From the NCBI GenBank assembly GCA_964483985.1, contig CAZADS010000060.1:1-64000 (forward strand): 64,000 bases of DNA, given 5' to 3'. Position 1 is the first letter of the stretch; each line of letters opens with the position of its first letter. A program made the translations under genes and the position numbers. The DNA comes from CAZADS01 sp964483985 (GTDB lineage Bacteria; Pseudomonadota; Alphaproteobacteria; Thalassobaculales; Thalassobaculaceae). The notes under the pieces are model-generated. The model did no database searches and was not told the DNA's origin. It was given only the letters and a program-made list of their open reading frames with translations. Shown here piece by piece: positions 26,699 through 35,420 of this stretch.

Positions 26699-27473
26699 TA
26701 TCGAAACTAAACTCCTATCGGTAACTAAATTAACTCATTACTTTGGGCCACAAGTAGCTTGTAGTAATATATCGTTTGATATTTCTCCTGGAGAAGTGCT
26801 TGGTATTGTGGGTGAATCAGGTTCGGGTAAAACCACTCTCTTGAGATGCGCATCTGGTTATCTTCAACCCAAGTCAGGTGTGATAAAATTTGATGCTGAT
26901 AATCAAGGCCTATCAAATATCTACGAAATGAGTGAACCAAAGAGACGTCTTCTTATGAGGACAGATTTAGGAGTTGTATTCCAAAATCCGAAAGATGGAC
27001 TAAGGATGGGTATTTCAGCGGGAGCAAATATCGGCGAAAGATTAATGGCCATTGGAGCCCGGAATTATGGTCAGATAAGATCAGAGGCAAAAATGTGGTT
27101 AGAAAAAGTTGAAATCAAAACGGAAAGAATTGACCATTTTCCGGACACTTTTTCCGTTGGAATGCAGCAAAGACTGCAAATAGCAAGGAATTTGATCACT
27201 CAGCCTAGATTAGTCTTTATGGACGAACCTACAAGTGGTTTAGATGTTTCGGTCCAAGCCCGCTTACTTGATTTAGTAAGAAATTTGGTTAGAGAGTTAG
27301 ATCTCGCCTGTGTGATTGTCAGTCATGATTTGGGTGTTGTTCGATTACTATCAAATCGTCTCATTGTGATGCGTAACGGGGAAATAGTTGAGCACGGATT
27401 AACAGATCAAGTGCTAGATGATCCACAGCATCCGTACACACAACTTCTTGTGTCATCCATCCTTCCTGTATGA
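26688..27473 (+). CDS. phnK: C-P lyase ABC protein PhnK
   Basis: ABC-type ATPase of 261 residues that docks on the PhnGHIJ core. The start is placed at ATG 26688, inside the end of phnJ, giving MKNDIETKLLSVTKL; an upstream in-frame ATG at 26607 lies deep in phnJ and adds unrelated residues. Walker A is GESGSGKTT (42-50) and Walker B ends at D179-E180. The ABC signature reads FSVGMQQ, with V157 where relatives have glycine (FSGGMQQ). PhnK is needed in vivo for phosphonate use, and the substitution may weaken nucleotide sandwiching. Confidence 0.92.
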   Translation: MKNDIETKLLSVTKLTHYFGPQVACSNISFDISPGEVLGIVGESGSGKTTLLRCASGYLQPKSGVIKFDADNQGLSNIYEMSEPKRRLLMRTDLGVVFQNPKDGLRMGISAGANIGERLMAIGARNYGQIRSEAKMWLEKVEIKTERIDHFPDTFSVGMQQRLQIARNLITQPRLVFMDEPTSGLDVSVQARLLDLVRNLVRELDLACVIVSHDLGVVRLLSNRLIVMRNGEIVEHGLTDQVLDDPQHPYTQLLVSSILPV

Positions 27474-27480
27474 GGTGCAA

Positions 27481-28176
27481 GTGTCGGTTTCCAATAACAC
27501 CATGATTAGAGTAGAAAAATTTCGTAAATCCTTCATCTTACATAACCAAGGGGGTGCTAGAATTCCGGTTATAAAAGATATCTCACTTTCGGTAAATCGC
27601 GGTGATTGTTTAGTTCTCACAGGGTCCTCAGGCACAGGAAAATCTACTTTACTTAAATCTATTTATGCAAATTATGTCTCTCAAGAAGGGCATATTTTGA
27701 TTAAACATAAAGGGCGTTGGATAGACTTAGTTGGCGCTAAACCGAATGTCGTTTTAGACATTCGTCGACAGACCTTAGGTTATGTGAGTCAATTTTTAAG
27801 AGTGATTCCAAGAATACCAACCCTTGATCTTATCATCGAACCTCTTTTAAATACCCAACTTGATTTTAAAACAATTGAAATTCGCGCTAAGAGCTTACTA
27901 AAGCGCCTTGCAATACCTAAAAAGCTTTGGTTAATTCCACCAGCTACTTTCTCTGGTGGGGAAAAACAACGAATAAACATTGCTATTACCTTTATTAAAA
28001 ACTATTCGATTTTACTTTTAGATGAACCGACTGCTTCATTAGACGATGAAAATAAACAAGCGGTTGTTGATCTTATAAATGAAGCACGGAAAAATGGGTG
28101 TGCTATTATTGGCATCTTTCATGATCCCTATGTCAGAGAATCAGTGGGAACGCACTTCTACAACGTTGAGCATTAG
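27481..28176 (+). CDS. phnL: C-P lyase ABC protein PhnL
   Basis: PhnL ABC-type subunit, 231 residues from GTG 27481. GAGG at 27473-27476 supports this start; ATG 27502 is an alternative, and the longer frame back to 27418 would overlap the end of phnK. Walker A is GSSGTGKST, the signature is FSGGEKQR, and Walker B is LLLDEPTASLDD, all intact. PhnL joins PhnG, PhnH and PhnI in coupling phosphonate to ATP. It follows phnK by seven bases. Confidence 0.92.
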   Translation: MSVSNNTMIRVEKFRKSFILHNQGGARIPVIKDISLSVNRGDCLVLTGSSGTGKSTLLKSIYANYVSQEGHILIKHKGRWIDLVGAKPNVVLDIRRQTLGYVSQFLRVIPRIPTLDLIIEPLLNTQLDFKTIEIRAKSLLKRLAIPKKLWLIPPATFSGGEKQRINIAITFIKNYSILLLDEPTASLDDENKQAVVDLINEARKNGCAIIGIFHDPYVRESVGTHFYNVEH

Positions 28177-28187
28177 AGAAAAGACCT

Positions 28188-29342
28188 ATGACTGTACCCT
28201 CTGATCAAATGGTTTTAACCAATACAAATATCGTTTTACCAAATGAAATTTTACGCGGATCGGTGCTTATAAAGAAAGGTATAATAGCGGATATTAGCGA
28301 GGGTGAATCATACGTTCCATCTAAAATTAATTTAGAAGAAGATTATCTTATTCCCGGTCTGATTGAGCTACACACGGACAATCTAGAACGTCACTGCACT
28401 CCTCGGCCAAAAGTTTATTGGCCCTTTTCTTCCGCCGTTATAGCGCACGATGCCGAGATGGCGGCTGCAGGAATTACCACTGTTTTTGATGCAATTGCAG
28501 CGGGTGGTGCCATTGAAAATGACGCGAGAGATACAATGCTAATTGAGGCTGCTAATGCCATACTAGAATCAATTAATTCTGGCGTAATGCGAGCGACCCA
28601 TTATTTGCACATGCGCTGTGAAGTCTCTAACCCACGCGTGCTTGAATTTTTTGAACCATTTAAAGATGAACCATTGGTAAAATTGGTTTCTCTGATGGAT
28701 CATACTCCAGGGCAACGACAGTTTGCAGACGAGAATCAGTTACGAATTTATTATCAAGGAAAATATGGTTTGAGTGAAAATGAATTTAAAAATATGATTG
28801 TTGAAAGGAAAAAGTTACATGATTTGTTTTCCAACAAAAACCGAAAAACAATCGCAAAAGTTTGTAATGAAAGAAAAATAATCACAGCAACACATGACGA
28901 TGCAACTCGAGAGCATATTTTAGAAGCCGCCGATCTGGGTGCCACCATCTCTGAATTTCCCACAACTTTGGAAGCTGCAGCTGTCGCCCATGAAAAAGGC
29001 ATGAAAACTGTAATGGGTGGGCCAAATGTTGTTCGAGGTGGGTCCCACTCAGGCAATGTTTCGGCATCAGAGTTAGCTCAAGCTAACGTTCTGGATGCTC
29101 TATCATCAGACTATGTGCCGTCAAGCCTGTTACTTGGAGCTTTTAAGTTTCATGATGATTTGGAAACCACATTGCCAGAAGCTATTACCATGGTAACAAA
29201 GAATCCCGCAGAAATGGCTGGATTTAAAGATCGGGGGCAAATTTCGATTGGTAACCGAGCTGATTTGGTGCAAGTGCGTCGAATTAACAATCAAACTCCA
29301 ATTGCGCGCCAAACGTGGTGCTTGGGCACTCGTATCGCATGA
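28188..29342 (+). CDS. phnM: PhnM alpha-D-ribose 1-methylphosphonate 5-triphosphate diphosphatase
   Basis: PhnM of the amidohydrolase superfamily, 384 residues. It removes diphosphate from ribose 1-phosphonate 5-triphosphate to give the PhnJ substrate. Metal-binding H62 and D64 lie in ELHTDNLERH, and the later HDD motif in ATHDDATREH and the VVRGGSHSGN segment are typical. It is the last gene of the phnGHIJKLM run. phnC, phnD, phnE transporter genes, phnP and a phnO are not seen in this window. Confidence 0.94.
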   Translation: MTVPSDQMVLTNTNIVLPNEILRGSVLIKKGIIADISEGESYVPSKINLEEDYLIPGLIELHTDNLERHCTPRPKVYWPFSSAVIAHDAEMAAAGITTVFDAIAAGGAIENDARDTMLIEAANAILESINSGVMRATHYLHMRCEVSNPRVLEFFEPFKDEPLVKLVSLMDHTPGQRQFADENQLRIYYQGKYGLSENEFKNMIVERKKLHDLFSNKNRKTIAKVCNERKIITATHDDATREHILEAADLGATISEFPTTLEAAAVAHEKGMKTVMGGPNVVRGGSHSGNVSASELAQANVLDALSSDYVPSSLLLGAFKFHDDLETTLPEAITMVTKNPAEMAGFKDRGQISIGNRADLVQVRRINNQTPIARQTWCLGTRIA

Positions 29343-29839
29343 TTTATTAATTCGATTGAAGAATTTGATTAATGCCCTTAGATTAAATTTTAGGTATTCA
29401 TTAAAGTAGGTATATCTGGTTTTGATGAAGCTGATATCAATTATCTAAGTCAGGCGCTTTATTTTAGAAAATATGCTTTCATTTTGAAATATTGCACTGG
29501 AGACGATGCCTTAGCGCCACGGCTACTATATGAAAACCCAAAATCATATTTAGTCGATACACGCTCAAATCAATTTAAAATTTCTTCGAATAGTTCTGTG
29601 AGAAGCTTAGAGCTTCCAGATAGTCCATATCACCAACTGAAACAACCAGATTTGGGCCTTGTCCTTTTTCTCGTTGACGAGTATTTCAACTGAGAGTCTG
29701 TGAAAAAAATTTCAAAACCTTAGAGAGAACACCCTATCGTTTGATGTTGTTAGAACTGACCTTGAAAATTTTTTAAACCCAAATCTAAATGAAATTATTC
29801 TTCATTACCTAACAGCGTTATCGATCCATTATCCTAATT
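29343..29839. other. Gap after phnM with possible gene remnants
   Basis: The 497-base gap between phnM and the convergent cyclodeaminase gene has no recognisable gene. One plus-strand frame is open from 29394 to a TGA at 29691-29693 (99 codons) with only TTG as a possible internal start at 29484. A second frame, shifted by one, is open from 29704 to a TAG at 29878-29880 and runs 41 bases into the next gene. Together they look like a decayed ORF, but I match neither to a family. No clear terminator hairpin was found. Confidence 0.3.
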
Positions 29840-30811
29840 TTATTCGTCTGATATTGACCTCCCTTTTCCACTATCGATAGCACGTCGATAAGCGAGAGAA
29901 GCGAGACCTAAATCACCTGCTGCGTGCCCTCTAAATATAAAAGCAGTTTTTTGAGTTTCTATTGTTCTACCCTCAATTTTTTCTTGCACTAATAGACCAA
30001 GATCTCCGGATACATATTCAGTAGGCACCAGTTTAACCGGCAAGGATTCTTCTTGCTTTAAATCATCAATGACAATTAAATCAAAATTAGAAAAGCTTTC
30101 TTTTTTCCAAGGAACGGCTAAGTCCACAATAGATACAAAAGTTCCATTTTCTACCAAACTTGCATCAAGAAAGGGGTTCATATCGACGGCGAAGGTAATT
30201 GTGGTTGTTAGTAAGTCAGCTCCCAAAAATACTGAATCTGGGGATTGATGAATTTCCACTTCTAATTCAAGGTCCTGAGCCAATTTACAAAGTGATTCTA
30301 TATTTTTCTTGCCCCGTCCAAAAATGTTAACTTTTTTCAGTGGGAATAAGTCCGAATAAATTTTTAAGTGACTATGGGCTTGAACCCCGCATCCAATAAA
30401 TGCAGCGACCTTGGATTCTGCTCTAGCTAATTTCCGAGCTGCCATACCGCTAAGACAGGCAGTTCGGATAGCAGTAATCCAGTTTGCGTCAATTATAGCT
30501 AAAGGGAGCCCTGTTTCCGAGTTTAAAACCGTGATGAGGCCGTTTATTTGTGGTAATCCTCGACTTAAATTCTGATCGTTTAGTAAAAGCGATTTTACTA
30601 CCATCACACCTTCGTCGTCTCCGGCTGCTAGGGTAGCCATAAGATATCGCCCGTCAGGCGTGACAATATTAGCCTTTGGCGCCCACCACACTTTATTATC
30701 TGGTTGGGCTAGAAACAAACGTTCAATCCTGTCGAGACAATCTTTTGTGCTTATTTCTAACTGACGTAAAACTCCCTCAGGCAGATAAAGTATTTTACTG
30801 GGGGCGCTCAT
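29840..30811 (-). CDS. Ornithine cyclodeaminase/mu-crystallin family protein
   Basis: A 323-residue NAD(P)-binding protein of the ornithine cyclodeaminase/alanine dehydrogenase/mu-crystallin family. The arginine-containing TAIRTACLSG segment and the Rossmann motif IGCGVQAHSH near residues 140-150 are clear. Members act as cyclodeaminases, imine reductases or amino-acid dehydrogenases, so the substrate is open. Its ATG overlaps the amidase stop by four bases, so the two form one transcript. An amidase next to such an enzyme suggests release and use of an amide-linked amino compound. Confidence 0.85.
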   Translation of the reverse strand: MSAPSKILYLPEGVLRQLEISTKDCLDRIERLFLAQPDNKVWWAPKANIVTPDGRYLMATLAAGDDEGVMVVKSLLLNDQNLSRGLPQINGLITVLNSETGLPLAIIDANWITAIRTACLSGMAARKLARAESKVAAFIGCGVQAHSHLKIYSDLFPLKKVNIFGRGKKNIESLCKLAQDLELEVEIHQSPDSVFLGADLLTTTITFAVDMNPFLDASLVENGTFVSIVDLAVPWKKESFSNFDLIVIDDLKQEESLPVKLVPTEYVSGDLGLLVQEKIEGRTIETQKTAFIFRGHAAGDLGLASLAYRRAIDSGKGRSISDE

Positions 30812-32244
30812 AGGTCGCGCAACAAGTCTGGTTTTCTATTAAACCAGGGACGTGCAGCTTCGAGTTGTCCTGCTAGACGGAATAATGTTCCTTCATCTCC
30901 AAATCTACCAACAGCCTGAACTGCAAGAGGAAATCCATCAGGGTTTGATCCAAGCGGGAGCATCATCGCTGGCTGACCAGTGGTATTGAACCAAACAGTA
31001 AAGGGACTAAATTCAAATACTCGTCGCCAATACTCATCCAAATCATCCAACATCATATCCAGCCAACCCAACTTTGGAGGCAAAGTACCTAATCCCGGGG
31101 TCAGAAGTATGTCATAGTTTTTATGAAAAGCTGCCATTTGACGGCCGATTCTATGTGCCGTTTGAGTTGCGTTCATCAATGTCAACCCATCTATTTTTTC
31201 GGCAATAGCGATTGTATTGCCAACCACGTTTTCTACTTCTCCAGAATCAGGTCTTTTTCCTGATGGATGCGTAGAAATCGCATTTAATGCATTAACCGCA
31301 CTAATAACTCTAAAGGTAGGGATAAGGGCCTCCCCTTCTATTTTAGGATTAGCTTCTTCTACGCTATGCCCTAAATCTTCACAAAGCTCAGCACAATCAT
31401 CAAGAGCTTTCAAATATTCTGCATCAACCGGTGCACCGTTAGGACTATGCTTTGTAAATGCAATTTTAAGCCGTCCTGGATCTGTCTTTGCTTCGTCAAG
31501 ATAGCGATGCAAAGGGGGGGGTGCGCTATATGGATCCCCCGGACCCGACCCCATTGTTAAATCAAGTAGCGCTGCATTATCTCTTACGGTCAACGAGACA
31601 GCATGTTCGATAGAAAATCCCATCATTCCTTCGCCAGCATAGGGCCACTGTGTATTTCTACCACGCGTTGGTCTTAGACCTATTAACCCACAAGACGCGG
31701 CAGGCGCACGAATGGATCCAAAACCGTCGGACGCATGAGCAATAGGTATCATTCTACTACTTACGGCGGCAGAAGCTCCGCCACTCGATCCTGCGGGGGT
31801 CCGACTAATATCCCAAGGATTTTTAGATGCTCCGTGCAACTGAGGTTCGCAAGTAAGACTCAACCCAATTTCGCATGTATTGGTTTTCCCAAAAAGAACC
31901 ATTCCTCCTGCCTTAATTCGAGTGACATGAAGACTGTCGTCTTTTAACGGTGGCAAATTAGAAAAAAACTTACTACCACGGGTAGTTATTGCTCCGGCGA
32001 GTGCCGAACCAAGATCTTTTAATAAAAAGGGCACCCCAGTAAAGGGCCCTTCAGGCAGGCCAATTTCTATTTGCTTCCGCCCGTAATCATAAAGTTTTTG
32101 AACAACAGCATTAACAACTGGGTTTCTAGCTTCTACTCTTTCTATTGCAGCTTCTAAAATCTCGATTGCTGATATCTGTTTTGAATTTACAAGTTCTGCC
32201 AAGCCAAGCCCGTCATAATCCTCGTACTCTTTGAAACTAACCAT
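30808..32244 (-). CDS. Amidase (amidase signature family)
   Basis: A 478-residue amidase-signature hydrolase with a Ser-cisSer-Lys triad. The lysine is in FLLKDLG, and the serine-rich stretch GSSGGASAAVSS and the DGFGSIRAPA segment supply the two serines. Such enzymes hydrolyse amides, including indoleacetamide, enantioselective amides and Glu-tRNA amide in GatA. The lack of gatB/gatC argues against GatA. It is translationally coupled to the cyclodeaminase-like gene and follows an EthD-like gene by 29 bases on the same strand. Confidence 0.88.
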   Translation of the reverse strand: MVSFKEYEDYDGLGLAELVNSKQISAIEILEAAIERVEARNPVVNAVVQKLYDYGRKQIEIGLPEGPFTGVPFLLKDLGSALAGAITTRGSKFFSNLPPLKDDSLHVTRIKAGGMVLFGKTNTCEIGLSLTCEPQLHGASKNPWDISRTPAGSSGGASAAVSSRMIPIAHASDGFGSIRAPAASCGLIGLRPTRGRNTQWPYAGEGMMGFSIEHAVSLTVRDNAALLDLTMGSGPGDPYSAPPPLHRYLDEAKTDPGRLKIAFTKHSPNGAPVDAEYLKALDDCAELCEDLGHSVEEANPKIEGEALIPTFRVISAVNALNAISTHPSGKRPDSGEVENVVGNTIAIAEKIDGLTLMNATQTAHRIGRQMAAFHKNYDILLTPGLGTLPPKLGWLDMMLDDLDEYWRRVFEFSPFTVWFNTTGQPAMMLPLGSNPDGFPLAVQAVGRFGDEGTLFRLAGQLEAARPWFNRKPDLLRDL

Positions 32245-32273
32245 ATTGTAGTGTCCAAATTAAAGTGTATCAC

Positions 32274-32627
32274 TTATTCTATAATTTTTTTCAAAACGTG
32301 CCGACGATTAAAGGTATGTGGTCGCACTGCATCGGCCCACCGTCCTTTTTCTCCAGCCGCAGCCCAGGCATCACTGGTTAACACCTCTGGACGTTCGATT
32401 TCGTATATAGCTGTGTATTTTGGCTCGTCGTCCGTAACCATTGTTTGAATTTCGCCACCTAGTGTGATTTTTGTCGGTTGCTTAATAAGTCGTTTTACAG
32501 AAATAACACCGGGTACTGTGGATAAGAAGGGTACGTGTTCATCATCATACACTTCATTAAATAATGTTTCTTTTTCTGGAGAAACATCCATACTTACCAT
32601 TAACAAGTATCGTTGTTTTGCAGGCAT
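32274..32627 (-). CDS. Small EthD-like/dimeric ferredoxin-like protein
   Basis: A 117-residue protein with the pattern of dimeric alpha-beta-barrel EthD-like proteins: a first strand YLLMVSMDV, a YDDEHVPFL helix start and a later strand YTAIYEIE. Function in such families ranges from monooxygenase partner to heme or ring-modifying roles and is unknown here. The start is ATG 32627 because GGAG lies about seven bases upstream; an ATG 11 codons earlier lacks one. It probably heads the EthD-amidase-cyclodeaminase operon. Confidence 0.7.
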   Translation of the reverse strand: MPAKQRYLLMVSMDVSPEKETLFNEVYDDEHVPFLSTVPGVISVKRLIKQPTKITLGGEIQTMVTDDEPKYTAIYEIERPEVLTSDAWAAAGEKGRWADAVRPHTFNRRHVLKKIIE

Positions 32628-32685
32628 TTTTCGCTCCAAATATATATTTTCGTTTAGCAATGTTAGACATGCACTAATGTTACGG

Positions 32686-33234
32686 CTACCCTTTTAAAAT
32701 CGCAGTAAATGATTTTACCGATTCCTTTAGTGGTCGATCGTTTTTAAAGTAAATGAACTTGCCGTCATTCATAACTAAACGCAAGGATCGTTGAATACGT
32801 TTTTCAATTTCATCTTCATTCTCCCGCCCTCTTTTCTTTAGCCGTAACCTGAGAATTTCTGTCGGTACTTGAATGTAAATTACTTGGGAATTGGGATAGG
32901 CTGCTTGAATTTGGGCTAACACCCCCCTTGAGCCATTTAAGACTACATTCTTTCCTTGAATCAAAGCCCCATCGATGGATTTGTTTACACCGTAATCGAA
33001 ACCATTTGCCGACCAAGATAAAGCATATTTACCCAATTTTCGTTTTGCATCAAATTGTGTCTTAGTGATTTCTATGTGTTTTTCTCCTCCAGCGTCGGAT
33101 GATCGGGTAATCTCTCTTTGGGGAAACACAAACTGGGGATCTCCAACGAATAATAATTTGGCACCCGAAATCAAACTATCTTTACCACTGCCTGAGGGGC
33201 CAACTATGATCCATAACTTTCCTTTTTCTATCAC
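32686..33234 (-). CDS. phnN: Ribose 1,5-bisphosphate phosphokinase PhnN
   Basis: PhnN makes PRPP from ribose 1,5-bisphosphate, the last step of C-P lyase product recovery. The 182-residue protein is guanylate-kinase-like with P-loop GPSGSGKDSL at residues 12-21 and the REITR segment. It belongs functionally with phnGHIJKLM but lies 3.3 kb away on the opposite strand, behind the cyclodeaminase/amidase/EthD genes. The gap to the EthD-like ATG is 58 bases, so it may be cotranscribed with them as the first gene. Confidence 0.88.
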   Translation of the reverse strand: MIEKGKLWIIVGPSGSGKDSLISGAKLLFVGDPQFVFPQREITRSSDAGGEKHIEITKTQFDAKRKLGKYALSWSANGFDYGVNKSIDGALIQGKNVVLNGSRGVLAQIQAAYPNSQVIYIQVPTEILRLRLKKRGRENEDEIEKRIQRSLRLVMNDGKFIYFKNDRPLKESVKSFTAILKG

Positions 33235-33338
33235 TAACTTTTACCTCAACGCTCACGAACGTAGGTCTCTATTTATCAGATATATGCCGGCATACAATAA
33301 AGAATTGAAATGCATAACAAGGGGATTATGTTGCGACT

Positions 33339-34364
33339 ATGGAAAGTGAAATCAATTACATATTGGGTGATCGACTACCCTCCCCGCTCGTCCCTATTGA
33401 AATTGCTCCCGGAATTCTGTGGGTACGGTTGCCAATGCCCATGGCCCTCGATCACATCAATATTTACCTGCTTGACGATGGAGATCAATGGGTATTGATA
33501 GATACAGGCCTTGGAGACACAATTTCTATCCAAACCTGGGAACTATTACTTCAAAATAATTTATCTGGGCGTAGAATAGGTCACATAATAGGGACTCATT
33601 TTCATCCTGATCACGTTGGTTTAGCTGGTTGGCTAATCAATAAGACAGAAGCCCAATTTTGGATGACCCAAATCGAATGGCTAAGTGCTCGGCAAGCTTA
33701 CTTAGACATCGAGGACGCTTCATCCATTTTAATGCAAAGGTTTTATTACCGATGTGGGATAAATCCTGATGAAATTGAAGAATACCGAAAACTGGGGAAC
33801 GATTATAGAAGCTTGGTAACTCCTATCCCTGCCACTTATAAAAGAATTACTTCAAATACAACATTTAAAGTTGGAAATAGAGTTTGGGAGCCAATATTTG
33901 GATCGGGGCATAGCCCAGATCATGTTGCATTGTTTAGTAAGAATGATGAGATTTTATTAGGAGGAGATATGCTTCTTCCAAAAATCACACCTATTATTGC
34001 CGTGTGGTGGCAAGAACCTGAATCGGATCCTTTAAAGGACTACCTCGACTTTTTAGGAAGCATTAATGATTTAACCGACAGAGTTTTGATCTTACCCGCA
34101 CACAATAGACCTTATCGAGAGGTTCGAAAAAGAATTAGTAATCTTCAATCTCACCATGAAGAACGACTATCTATCACTCAGGAAACGTGTCGGAATCCAT
34201 CAACTGCCAGGGATGTTATGCGGTCTCTTTTTCCCCGAAAATTAGATCCTTTTCAAACACGATTTGCTATCGGTGAAACGATGGCACATATAAATAATTT
34301 GCTTTTCAAGAGTGAATTAACTCGTTATTTAGACCACAAGGGCCAATACCGTTTTGAACAGTAA
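33339..34364 (+). CDS. Metallo-beta-lactamase-fold hydrolase
   Basis: A 341-residue MBL-fold enzyme. The metal site HFHPDHVG is near residues 88-95, with further ligands in GSGHSPDH and LGGDM and a C-terminal PAHNRPY histidine. A C-terminal helical region of about 80 residues follows the fold, as in the larger MBL hydrolases. It diverges from phnN. Despite that, it is not PhnP, which is shorter and of a different MBL subgroup. The substrate is unknown; thioesters or lactones are common in this group. Confidence 0.82.
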   Translation: MESEINYILGDRLPSPLVPIEIAPGILWVRLPMPMALDHINIYLLDDGDQWVLIDTGLGDTISIQTWELLLQNNLSGRRIGHIIGTHFHPDHVGLAGWLINKTEAQFWMTQIEWLSARQAYLDIEDASSILMQRFYYRCGINPDEIEEYRKLGNDYRSLVTPIPATYKRITSNTTFKVGNRVWEPIFGSGHSPDHVALFSKNDEILLGGDMLLPKITPIIAVWWQEPESDPLKDYLDFLGSINDLTDRVLILPAHNRPYREVRKRISNLQSHHEERLSITQETCRNPSTARDVMRSLFPRKLDPFQTRFAIGETMAHINNLLFKSELTRYLDHKGQYRFEQ

Positions 34365-34369
34365 TTATT

Positions 34370-34381
34370 GATTCATGAATC
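34370..34381. terminator. Palindrome between convergent MBL and pxpC genes
   Basis: GATTCATGAATC is a perfect 12-base palindrome six bases after the MBL stop. It is flanked by imperfectly matching TAATTATT and AATTATTA arms, so a longer hairpin with mismatches is possible on either strand. A bidirectional terminator is plausible but weak. Confidence 0.3.
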
Positions 34382-34397
34382 CAATTATTAATTTGTT

Positions 34398-35420
34398 CTA
34401 TACAATTCCACTAATTAAATTAGAATTATAAAGAGCTTTTGGATCAAGCCAGGCATTGCCTGGTTTCATGCCTTTGATTACCTCTTGAAGTTTTTTCTCT
34501 TGATCAAACCTGGCTTTTTCTGCTTCGCCAACTGACACTTTTGTAAAACTAATATTTGTGCCAGGTTTCATTAGTCCCAACCGGGATATGTCGGCAGAAA
34601 TTACCGTTGCAAGTTTTGGATATCCTCCAGTCGTTTGGTGGTCGGCTAACAAAATGATGGGTAGACCGTTTCCAGGTATTTGGATAGATCCAGTAACTAT
34701 ACCGTCGGATATGATGTTGTATCCCTTTTCGTGCTGTAGCGTTGGGCCACTTAACCTTATGCCCATTCGATCAGCATCTTTGGTTATTTCATACGTATTG
34801 TTTAGAAATGCATCTACACTTGATAGTTTAAAAAAGTCCTGTTGTGGACCCAGCACAACCCTAATTGGCCTTTTTATTTCGAGATATAATAAATCTGCCA
34901 AGCTCAATTCTTGTCGCATCTGGACTTCATTCCTCTTTAGAGGCAGCACGTCTCCTGCTTTTAAAGCTCGCCCGTGAAAACCCCCAATCTCACCTCTTGT
35001 ATAAGTGGAAAGACTTTCGTAAACACTAGGTAAATCTAGTCCGCCTTCGATTGCTAAATAAGCTGTAGCGGTATCTGTTAAAGTTCCAACTTTAAAACGC
35101 TGACCACGACGCAATAATATGCTTTGATTAGCCGGTAAAAACACGGGTTTATCGTCAAGAAGTTGTATGCGCACATTTGTTCCAGTAAGGGCAACCCGAG
35201 TTGTTTGGGCGCAAATTTCTAATGTTGGTCCAGACATACGAATTTCTAATCCTGCTACATGGGTGGTATTACCAACTAATCCATTACCTAATCGAAGAGC
35301 GATTGGTGCTAGAGCCCCCGATACTGGCACACCCAAATGTTGATATTTGGGCCTGCCCAGATCTTGAACAGTTACATTAAACCCTGAATCTAAGCATCGG
35401 ATACTAGGCATATAATTCAT
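34398..35420 (-). CDS. pxpC: 5-oxoprolinase subunit C (biotin-dependent carboxyltransferase family)
   Basis: PxpC/KipA-type subunit of 340 residues. It opens with a VQDLGRPKYQHLGVPVSGAL motif, the family hallmark, and has GRALKAGD and the later LLADHQTTGGYP segment. With PxpB and PxpA it hydrolyses 5-oxoproline to glutamate using ATP. It overlaps the end of pxpB by 17 bases, which supports a tight pxpB-pxpC pair. ATG 35411 is an equally good start. Confidence 0.9.
   Translation of the reverse strand: MNYMPSIRCLDSGFNVTVQDLGRPKYQHLGVPVSGALAPIALRLGNGLVGNTTHVAGLEIRMSGPTLEICAQTTRVALTGTNVRIQLLDDKPVFLPANQSILLRRGQRFKVGTLTDTATAYLAIEGGLDLPSVYESLSTYTRGEIGGFHGRALKAGDVLPLKRNEVQMRQELSLADLLYLEIKRPIRVVLGPQQDFFKLSSVDAFLNNTYEITKDADRMGIRLSGPTLQHEKGYNIISDGIVTGSIQIPGNGLPIILLADHQTTGGYPKLATVISADISRLGLMKPGTNISFTKVSVGEAEKARFDQEKKLQEVIKGMKPGNAWLDPKALYNSNLISGIV

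Noticed and set aside
33339..34364. The MBL-fold enzyme as PhnP of the C-P lyase pathway
   Set aside because: It is much longer than PhnP and has the general HxHxDH hydrolase layout with a C-terminal helical extension.
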